This document shows, piece after piece, positions 7,006 through 11,362 of a stretch of DNA of 11,362 nucleotides (positions are counted from its first letter, which is position 1; every line of letters starts with the position of its first letter). Below the pieces are notes generated by a model. It saw only the letters and a program-made list of their open reading frames with translations, was not told the origin of the DNA and did not search any database. The stretch covers positions 1 through 11,362 of the forward strand of contig JBMNNU010000097.1 in the NCBI GenBank assembly GCA_050942695.1, read 5' to 3'. The position numbers and the translations under genes are program-made. Source of the stretch: JBMNNU01 sp050942695. GTDB lineage: Bacteria > Chloroflexota > UBA6077.

Positions 7006-7677
7006 GTGGAGGGTGTGAACAGTAAGGGGGAACTGATTCCCAAGCATGGGGGCTACAGGAGGCTGAAGAGCTTTCAGGTGGCTCAGTTGGTTCACGATGT
7101 TACTGTACGGTTCTGCGACCGGTACATTGATCGGTATAGCCGGACCCACGATCAGATGGTGCAGGCTGCTCGGTCAGGAGTACAGAACATCGCCGAAGGC
7201 AGCCAGGTATCCGGGACCTCCAAAAAGATGGAGTTGAAGCTGACCAACGTTGCGCGGGCGAGCCTGGAAGAGCTGAGATTGGACTACGAGGATTTCTTGA
7301 GGCAGCGCGGCCTTAAAGCATGGAATTCCGGCGACCCGCGCCGGTCTGATTTGATCGCACGGCGCCCAGCTACAGCGGATGATGTGGCGGTGTGGGTGAT
7401 GGGGCAGTATGAGAAGGTGAAAAGCGGACAGGGTGGGCTAGGTGGACAGGGTGGACAGTCTAGTTCGCCCACGGTGTCCATATTGTCCACATCGTCCACT
7501 AAGTTCACGAGGCTTGAACACCCCAGCTACTCGGAAATCGCCGCCAATGCGGCACTAACGCTCATTGCAGTGGCTTGCAGCCTCTTAGACCGCCAACTTG
7601 CGGCTCAAGCTAAGGCATTCCAACAGGAAGGCGGCTTCACCGAGCGGCTTTACCGTTCCCGAACTAATAGGATCTAG
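7006..7677 (+). CDS. Four-helix-bundle protein with C-terminal suffix domain
   Basis: The protein has 223 residues. Residues 13-105 form a four-helix bundle of the S23/23S-rRNA-intervening-sequence type: HGGYRRLKSFQVAQL, DQMVQAARSGVQNIAEGS (49-66) with the hallmark NIAEG, TSKKMELKLTNVARASLEEL, and a Tyr-Glu-Asp-Phe helix. A low-complexity linker follows (about 139-167, Gly/Gln then Ser/Thr). Residues 173-223 (NAALTLIAVACSLLDRQLAAQ, then GGFTERLYRSR) match the suffix domain known from such proteins (TIGR04258, by memory). Known S23-type bundles assemble as pentamers; their role is unsettled. The GTG at 7006 is used here; the GTG at 7015 is an equally spaced alternative with AAGGAG 8 bases before it. 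No reverse transcriptase or rRNA gene is nearby. The gene stands alone. Confidence 0.87.
   Translation: MEGVNSKGELIPKHGGYRRLKSFQVAQLVHDVTVRFCDRYIDRYSRTHDQMVQAARSGVQNIAEGSQVSGTSKKMELKLTNVARASLEELRLDYEDFLRQRGLKAWNSGDPRRSDLIARRPATADDVAVWVMGQYEKVKSGQGGLGGQGGQSSSPTVSILSTSSTKFTRLEHPSYSEIAANAALTLIAVACSLLDRQLAAQAKAFQQEGGFTERLYRSRTNRI
7426..7506 (+). repeat. 9-nt direct and inverted repeats inside the linker
   Basis: Four units in one direction (GGACAGGGT, GGGCTAGGT, GGACAGGGT, GGACAGTCT; 7426-7461) are followed by units in the opposite sense (ACGGTGTCC, ATATTGTCC, ACATCGTCC; 7471-7497). They stay in frame and encode Gly/Gln-rich then Ser/Thr-rich linker. The two halves can pair as GGACA with TGTCC. 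The array is the only low-complexity part of the gene. Confidence 0.7.
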
Positions 7678-7787
7678 CGTGAACAGGCTAGTAAACTTAC
7701 CAAGGGTGGCTTTTGTTGGCCGAGGGCTTGCCGTAACTGTTCGAATTAGTGATGGCTTTCGAATTCACTGTGCAGGAATTATCCTAG

Positions 7788-7964
7788 CGCTACGCTCAGC
7801 TTGGTGCGTCGGCGCGCCCAGCGATCGAAACGGCATCTAAGGCGGGCGACGAGGGCACGGCAGACATCTTCATCGAGATGGTTCGCGATCTTGACAAGGT
7901 GCTCTTGTTCCTCGTGGCGCACCTGCAGCAGACCGGCCATGAAGGGCTGCGAAAGGCGGCATAA
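7788..7964 (+). pseudogene. C-terminal remnant of a Dps ferritin-like protein
   Basis: One frame, opened by a stop at 7785-7787 and closed by TAA at 7962-7964, encodes 58 residues that read like the last third of a Dps protein: RYAQLGASARPAIETA, then GDEGTADIFIEMVRDLDKVL and LFLVAHLQQTG. E. coli Dps ends with a similar [23 protein letters not shown] (from memory). Dps proteins are usually 150-200 residues; the N-terminal helices with the ferroxidase residues at the dimer interface are absent, and no start codon or ribosome site precedes the fragment. It therefore cannot make an active ferritin. The break lies just after the four-helix-bundle gene (110 bases), suggesting that an insertion or deletion here removed the front of the gene. 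Confidence 0.72.
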
Positions 7965-8042
7965 CGGAAGCAGGGGTGACGAATAAGAGACCGGGGGTGA
8001 CAAAGGGCAGGCTATCTTGGGCTAACTGCTTAGACGTTCAAA

Positions 8043-8122
8043 GGCGGGCAAACAGCCCGCGTTCCCAGGGAATCAGGTAGGCAAACTGCCCGCGCTCCCG
8101 GCAAGGGTTGCCGGAGGCAACC
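8043..8122. repeat. Two similar 24-base units and a hairpin
   Basis: 8043-8066 and 8076-8099 agree at 20 of 24 positions, 33 bases apart; the first forms the hairpin GCGGGC-AAACA-GCCCGC. A second perfect hairpin follows, GGTTGCC (8106-8112) with GGCAACC (8116-8122), loop GGA. These look like intergenic palindromic repeats rather than a terminator, since no gene reads into them. Confidence 0.6.
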
Positions 8123-8148
8123 TATTAGAATCACTATGGCAAAGCAAT

Positions 8149-8174
8149 AGGCCGGTTCGATCTCGAACCGGCCT
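8149..8174 (-). terminator. 12-bp hairpin after the small membrane protein gene
   Basis: AGGCCGGTTCGA (8149-8160) and TCGAACCGGCCT (8163-8174) are exact reverse complements separated by TC; the inner pairs must open to leave a real loop. It lies 33 bases past the stop of the minus-strand gene 8208-8567 and is followed on that strand by ATTGCTTTG, a poor T tract. Probable terminator for that gene. Confidence 0.55.
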
Positions 8175-8207
8175 AAAATGCGGATGTCTACGGTTTAGCG
8201 GTCAGGC

Positions 8208-8567
8208 TCAGGCGGTTCTCGCCTGTTTCCATAGTCCCAGGGCGAAAAACAGAATCCCCGGCAAAGTGAAGATCAGGAACCAGGGGCCACTAGGGATTTT
8301 CCCCGTTACGCCGAAGTGCGATAGATAGAACATAGCCAGGCTGAAAACGGCTACAACGCCGCCGAGCAGTTCGCGCCTCCACCCCAGGACCATTCCGATG
8401 GCGACGCCAATCGGGAAGAAAACGAACTGAACGAACTCCGAGGGGGTGAGTCTCAACGGCCAGCTTCCTTCGCCGAGGACGAATAGAAGCAGCATGCCAA
8501 GAGATGCAAGGCTCAATATCCTCGCCAACCATCTCAATACCGGATGGTTGTAGCCTCTTCTCGCCAT
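8208..8567 (-). CDS. Small membrane protein with four predicted helices
   Basis: This 119-residue protein is almost entirely hydrophobic, with four likely membrane helices at about 16-32, 44-62, 66-84 and 95-113. A positive N-terminus (MARRGYNHPVLRWLAR) and a positive C-terminus (WKQARTA) place both ends on the cytoplasmic side. LGEGSWPLRLTPSEF between helices 1 and 2 and the Trp-Arg-Arg loop at 63-65 are the most distinctive parts. I cannot assign a family with certainty; it resembles small uncharacterised membrane proteins with no known catalytic residue. AGGAGG lies about 5 bases before the ATG, which fixes the start. It is monocistronic, with a hairpin after it and a repeat-rich gap before it. 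Confidence 0.78.
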   Translation of the reverse strand: MARRGYNHPVLRWLARILSLASLGMLLLFVLGEGSWPLRLTPSEFVQFVFFPIGVAIGMVLGWRRELLGGVVAVFSLAMFYLSHFGVTGKIPSGPWFLIFTLPGILFFALGLWKQARTA

Positions 8568-8704
8568 CGTTCCTCCTCGTGGCCATTCTCAGGCCGGATT
8601 AACTTGCAGACCAGGCCGTCGCTACAACTGCTTTCATTATCGAATACACAGCCGTGACTTGACGATATCGTATTGGATATTGGGTGCGGCCCGCTTTTTC
8701 GTGT

Positions 8705-8862
8705 TCGATCTTTGTGTCGGTCGCCCGCCGCTCAAGCAGCGGGCTGAGACGCTAAAGCCCGGTAAACCGGGCTAGGACCGGCTATAACAGGAGGGCGCTT
8801 TAGCGTCCTTGAGCGTCTCAGCTTGGCCATTTATGGCCAGGCGTCGAACCTTGGGGCCCACC
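8705..8862 (+). repeat. Modular dispersed repeat, compact copy (modules A and B)
   Basis: Module A (8705-8773) matches the reverse complement of 10338-10406 at 65 of 69 positions. Module B (8791-8862) matches the reverse complement of 10168-10240 at about 68 of 73 with one indel. The spacer is only 17 bases. Within the copy, GACGCTAAAGC (8748-8758) and GCTTTAGCGTC (8797-8807) form an inverted repeat. Further hairpins lie at 8756-8773 (AGCCCGG/CCGGGCT, loop TAAA) and 8821-8842 (9-bp stem, loop TTTA). Confidence 0.85.
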
Positions 8863-8887
8863 CCGGAATATTGCGGAAACGCATAGC

Positions 8888-8970
8888 TGTCATGATGAGC
8901 GTCGAGCGAAGCATCTCCTCGTTGATTGGGAGGGCTTGAGGAGATCCCTCGCTCCGCGCTCGGGATGACA
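8888..8970. repeat. Long imperfect hairpin repeat
   Basis: 8888-8920 and 8938-8970 are reverse complements with 7 mismatches in 33 positions; the inner ATCTCCTC/GAGGAGAT is exact and the outer ends are TGTCAT/ATGACA. The right arm contains TCGCTCCGCGCTCGGGATGA. Repeats with the theme GAGAT-CTCGCT-CGCTC-GGATGACA are widespread between bacterial genes. It lies just beyond the 3' end of the coiled-coil gene and could also stop its transcript. Confidence 0.7.
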
Positions 8971-8982
8971 CGGTAAGAGGCG

Positions 8983-9777
8983 TTAACGCTCCCCGCCGGA
9001 CTGCGCCCTTAACTGTGACCAGGAAGATCTTATTACTACCACCTGAGAATAGGCAACCCAAACCAGTAGCAGGGTGGATGCTATTGCGATCAGGGCGAAG
9101 GTGGTTGGGAGTGTCTGTTGAAGATGGATCGCCCGGGCTTGTACAGCAGAGAGGCGGGCGTTCACCTGGGTAAGATCCTCCTGGACTTCGGCTAGGCGGT
9201 CGCTGACCTGCATCGCGGCTTCCCTGACCTCAAGAGCGGCCCCGGCTGCCCCAGCTCGAAACCCGCTCAACCTGTTTCCTAACTCCTCGGCACGCATCTC
9301 CAAACCATCTATCTTCTCACTAGCCTCACGAAGCCGCTCGGGGTCCGGCTCCGGTAGCTCTACCATAGGCATCCGATCGATAGCCCTGATCAGATGGACG
9401 ATCGCCAACAGCCCCTGGCGAAAATTTTCGAAGCTGTCGACCGCATCTTGGATCTCTGCATTAAGCTGTTGCGCCTTTTCCTCCGAAAGGGGGGTCATGG
9501 CTACCCCTCTTTCGACCACGTCGCGACTGGCCAGCGTAGCGGCCGCCTCGATGGTATCTACCGTTTCGCGGGCTCTGGCAACCCTCGCATTCACCCGCTG
9601 GATGCCGTCGCGTGCTGCCTGAGCGGCCTCGTCGATAGCGGCCGTTGCCTCCATCGTGACATCGGTCGCCACCCTCTCGACTACCCACACCCCAACGACC
9701 CCCGCGACGCTCAATACCAACACTATGGTTGAAAGGAAGATGGCGAAGGCAAAAAAAGCAGTTCGCAAGAAGCTCAC
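8983..9777 (-). CDS. Two-anchor coiled-coil membrane protein
   Basis: This 264-residue protein has a membrane helix at each end: about 7-33 (FFAFAIFLSTIVLVLSVAGVVGVWVV) and about 226-248 (FALIAIASTLLLVWVAYSQVVVI). The 190 residues between are Ala/Glu/Arg/Gln-rich, with heptad-like patterns in 40-135 (a first coil, then a short hydrophobic hairpin LLAIVHLIRAI) and 145-222 (REASEKIDGLEMRAEELGNRL onward). A Pro-rich break, VELPEPDPER, separates the two coils. With a helix at each end, the coiled domain probably lies outside the cytoplasm as a hairpin. No enzymatic motif or known family is recognised. The start is GTG at 9777 because the membrane helix follows at once; its ribosome site is weak. 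The gene lies alone between two inverted copies of a dispersed repeat. Confidence 0.8.
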   Translation of the reverse strand: MSFLRTAFFAFAIFLSTIVLVLSVAGVVGVWVVERVATDVTMEATAAIDEAAQAARDGIQRVNARVARARETVDTIEAAATLASRDVVERGVAMTPLSEEKAQQLNAEIQDAVDSFENFRQGLLAIVHLIRAIDRMPMVELPEPDPERLREASEKIDGLEMRAEELGNRLSGFRAGAAGAALEVREAAMQVSDRLAEVQEDLTQVNARLSAVQARAIHLQQTLPTTFALIAIASTLLLVWVAYSQVVVIRSSWSQLRAQSGGER

Positions 9778-9847
9778 TCAATTCTTACCGCAAATGATCC
9801 GAGCCTTCCGTTTATGATGCACATCTTGTTCCACCGGCGGGCACAAC

Positions 9848-9979
9848 CGGCATGGTTCACGGCACGAGTCACAATGTAGCGTGGGGCCTTGTGCCTGACG
9901 TGGTACCTCGTCAGACACAAGGCCCCACGCTACAGCATTGGACCGTTACACGATCTGGCTGTTTGTGTGAACCATGCCG
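9848..9979. repeat. Nested inverted repeat with 26-bp near-perfect stem
   Basis: The core pairs 9875-9900 with 9909-9934 at 25 of 26 positions around the palindromic loop TGGTACCT. An outer, separate exact pair of 13 bases, CGGCATGGTTCAC (9848-9860) with GTGAACCATGCCG (9967-9979), encloses it asymmetrically (14 bases on the left, 32 on the right between the two stems). It lies between the start of the coiled-coil gene and the end of the permease operon. No T run accompanies either arm. Confidence 0.85.
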
Positions 9980-10030
9980 TACTCAGCGGTGCCCGTATGT
10001 TTCCGGGAAGAGCTTCTCATGCACACGTAG

Positions 10031-10051
10031 TGCAGGGCGCTCTGCCCTGCA
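10031..10051. repeat. Perfect 8-bp hairpin
   Basis: TGCAGGGC (10031-10038) and GCCCTGCA (10044-10051) are exact reverse complements around GCTCT. It belongs to the cluster of GC-rich hairpins in this gap; no gene lies close enough for a clear regulatory role. Confidence 0.55.
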
Positions 10052-10167
10052 GCCCTCGTTGGTATATGCCATCCTGGATAATGCAGGTCAACGTGGACGA
10101 CAGGGCACAGGGCCCTGGACTACGGACGCGTGTAGCCCAGAAACGGGACGGGCTCCTCGGGCATAGG

Positions 10168-10406
10168 GGTGAGCCTCAAGTTTCGACGCCTGGCCATAAA
10201 TGGACCAGGCTGAGACGCTCAAGGACGCTAAAGCGCCCTCTTGATAGGTGTGGCGGGGGAATGTGACCGATACCCAACGTTACCGGTTCAATGCAAGGCG
10301 GCAGGGGACAAGCCACCTGCCCTACGGTACGGTGCTCAGCCCGGTTTACCGGGCTTTAGCGTCTCAGACCGCTGCTTGAGCGGCGGGCGACGGACACAAC
10401 AATCGA
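10168..10406 (-). repeat. Modular dispersed repeat, long copy, inverted
   Basis: Module B (10168-10240) and module A (10338-10406) are the reverse complements of those at 8791-8862 and 8705-8773. The spacer here is 97 bases, against 17 in the other copy. The extra DNA carries ACCGTACCGTAGGGC (minus strand, 10319-10333), shared with the decayed copy at 6727-6741, and a hairpin GGCAGG/CCTGCC (10300-10305 with 10316-10321). So the long form is a real variant present at least twice, not a one-off insertion. Confidence 0.85.
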
Positions 10407-10642
10407 GCCTGGAAATGGGGGCCGCCCCCCCCACACAATGTAGCCGCAGGCATTAGACTGCGCGCGCCTCTTGATGAATGCGTTAATCTGCGAAATCTGT
10501 GGACAAGCTTCGTTAACCCTACCATATTACAGCATTCAAGAGTCACCGCTGATAGTAGCCGATTACAGTGGATCAGGGTCACGCTTCACGGTTGTGATCA
10601 AAACGATTTCTGTCGTTGACCAATGGCAGGGGCAGATCGCCT

Positions 10643-10885
10643 CTACGCGGTAGTCCCCGTAAGCCATCCCGCGATCTCATCCTTGGAGGGGATGCGCCCG
10701 GATGAGACAACCCTCTCGTCCACGACGAGGCCAGGGGTACTCATCACCCCATAGGACACTATGTCCTTGTAATCGGTTACCTTCTGGAAGGTAGCCTCGA
10801 TCTGCTTCTCCTCGGCCACCTCCTTCACCAACGACTCCAACTTCTTGCAGTTAGCGCAGCCGGATCCAAGTATCTTGATGTTCAT
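10643..10885 (-). CDS. Small thioredoxin-fold CxxC protein (redox-active disulfide protein 2 type)
   Basis: This 80-residue protein is a minimal thioredoxin-like domain. MNIKILGSGCANCKKLE places the redox pair at Cys10 and Cys13 after the first strand, and MSTPGLVVDERVV gives the cis-proline Pro51 and the following strand; a final helix SKDEIAGWL closes the fold. Length and sequence fit the short glutaredoxin-like family known as redox-active disulfide protein 2 (TIGR00412, by memory). It follows the permease by 10 bases and its AGGAG overlaps the permease stop codon, so the two are translationally coupled. Genes of this type often sit beside PF03773 permeases and ArsR-type regulators; here a role with the permease, such as reducing or handing over a thiophilic metalloid or metal, is inferred. 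Confidence 0.88.
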   Translation of the reverse strand: MNIKILGSGCANCKKLESLVKEVAEEKQIEATFQKVTDYKDIVSYGVMSTPGLVVDERVVSSGRIPSKDEIAGWLTGTTA

Positions 10886-10895
10886 CAGTTTTCTC

Positions 10896-11362
10896 CTAAA
10901 TCAGATAGTTGAACAGATAACCAGTTAGCATGATGGCGACGCTCGTCACTCCGACAAAAACCGCGATGAGCTGGATCTTCAGCACTCGCCGCAGGATAAT
11001 CAACTCCGGCAGGCTGAGCGCGATGACGGCCATCATGAAAGCCAGCACCGTGCCCATCGCCGCTCCCTTCTCCACCAGCGCCTGCACGATGGGGACGATG
11101 CCCGCCGGGTTGGCGTACATCGGGATACCCAGCAGGACGGCCGCTGGGACAGACCACCAGGCCTCGGCGCCCATCACCCCGGCCATCAACTCCTCCGGAA
11201 CGTAGCCGTGAATGGCCGCGCCCACGGCGATGCCGCCGACGACGTAGGGCCAAACCCTGCCGACTATATCCTTCACCGACTGCCAGGCGTAGTCCACCCG
11301 GTCGGCCCAGCTCAAACTCGGGTCGCCGAGAGGGGACTGGTTCATCCGCACTTCATAAACCC
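10896..11362 (-). CDS. Permease of the PF03773 (DUF318/ArsP-like) family, N-terminus missing
   Basis: The frame runs off the right edge; the GTG at 11351 is not the true start, since codons for VYE precede it without a stop. The visible 155 residues are the C-terminal half of an approximately 300-residue permease: VWPYVVGGIAVGAAIHGYVPEEL, then LLGIPMYANPAGIVPIVQALVEKG, LAFMMAVIALSLPELIILRRVLK and a last helix GVTSVAIMLTGYLFNYLI. GIP-Y-N--G--PI and the ALSLPE motif are the family hallmarks. Four to five membrane helices are visible. The ArsP branch exports organoarsenicals and related compounds, but most members are uncharacterised and the Cys residues that define ArsP substrate binding, if present, would be in the missing half. 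It is the first visible gene of an operon with the small CxxC protein. Confidence 0.88.
   Translation of the reverse strand, partial: VYEVRMNQSPLGDPSLSWADRVDYAWQSVKDIVGRVWPYVVGGIAVGAAIHGYVPEELMAGVMGAEAWWSVPAAVLLGIPMYANPAGIVPIVQALVEKGAAMGTVLAFMMAVIALSLPELIILRRVLKIQLIAVFVGVTSVAIMLTGYLFNYLI

Larger units (their letters stand above)
7678..8207. other. 530-base gap with a gene remnant and repeats
   Basis: 7678-7787 shows nothing I can name. 7788-7964 is a decayed Dps end. 7965-8042 is featureless. 8043-8122 holds a pair of similar 24-base units and a hairpin, and 8149-8174 a 12-bp hairpin. No intact gene is supported. Confidence 0.65.
8568..8982. other. 415-base repeat-rich gap
   Basis: 8568-8704 should hold the promoter of the small membrane protein gene, but no clear -10/-35 pair is seen. 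8705-8862 is one full copy of a modular dispersed repeat, and 8888-8970 a long imperfect hairpin of another repeat family. No gene is supported. Confidence 0.6.
9778..10642. other. 865-base gap filled with inverted repeats
   Basis: No gene is supported. The gap contains the nested inverted repeat 9848-9979, a hairpin at 10031-10051, the second full copy of the modular repeat (10168-10406), and a final 236 bases in which I see nothing. Short open frames here have no ribosome sites and cross the repeats. Confidence 0.65.

Noticed and set aside
7006..7677. Accessory protein of a diversity-generating retroelement
   Set aside because: Four-helix bundles occur there, but no reverse transcriptase or template/variable repeat pair is seen, and the suffix domain points to a different subgroup.
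7779..8003. 74-codon minus-strand frame
   Set aside because: It is the antisense of the Dps remnant, whose plus-strand translation is clearly protein-like.
8149..8174. GGTTCGA resembling a tRNA T-loop
   Set aside because: It belongs to a perfect 12-bp hairpin and no acceptor, D or anticodon arms can be drawn around it.
8821..10210. Compensatory base changes in the module B hairpin (8821-8842 versus 10188-10210)
   Set aside because: On inspection the change is on one arm only, plus a bulged base in one copy; pairing is kept, but this is not true covariation.
8705..10406. Complete composite transposon
   Set aside because: Inverted repeats are present, but there is no transposase or recombinase between or beside them; only the weaker claim of a repeat-flanked segment is kept.
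10471..10653. 60-codon plus-strand frame near the end of the repeat-rich gap
   Set aside because: No ribosome site, no recognisable family, and it runs into the 3' end of the CxxC gene on the other strand.

Overview
The window looks like a chromosomal accessory stretch of an uncultured, moderately GC-rich bacterium. GTG and TTG starts with good Shine-Dalgarno sites, genes set apart by long repeat-filled spacers, an SPFH plus ribbon-helix-helix pair, and a four-helix-bundle protein with a suffix domain would fit Chloroflexota or a similar environmental lineage. That placement is inference: there is no rRNA, tRNA or marker gene here to test it.

Layout. 1-1475 (+) is the 3' part of a large protein with a ZU5-like segment. 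It converges on a CAP/SCP-domain secreted protein (1608-2087, -), with a strong hairpin between them. After a 400-base regulatory-looking gap comes an acyl-CoA synthetase (2488-4131, +). An SPFH/band 7 membrane protein (4186-5064) follows behind a perfect 10-bp inverted repeat, and 10 bases later an Arc-like ribbon-helix-helix protein (5075-5284). A heptamer tandem repeat separates these from an isoprenylcysteine-methyltransferase-like membrane protein (5409-6011, +), which converges on an unrecognised 168-residue protein (6024-6530, -).

From about 6531 on, genes become sparse and intergenic DNA is dominated by hairpin-forming repeats. It holds a four-helix-bundle/suffix-domain protein (7006-7677, +) with 9-nt repeats in its linker and 5' flank. 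Next are a decayed Dps C-terminus (7788-7964, +), a small four-helix membrane protein (8208-8567, -), and a two-anchor coiled-coil membrane protein (8983-9777, -). The last gene lies between two inverted copies of a modular repeat (8705-8862 and 10168-10406). A large nested inverted repeat (9848-9979) sits in the following spacer.

The right end carries a two-gene minus-strand operon: a permease (PF03773/ArsP-like, cut by the window edge) and a small CxxC thioredoxin-fold protein. No recognised mobile enzyme, CRISPR array, tRNA or rRNA is present. The points most worth a second look are the SPFH plus RHH pair with its palindrome, the modular inverted repeats, the nested inverted repeat, the 9-nt repeats shared by the four-helix gene and its flank, and the Dps remnant.
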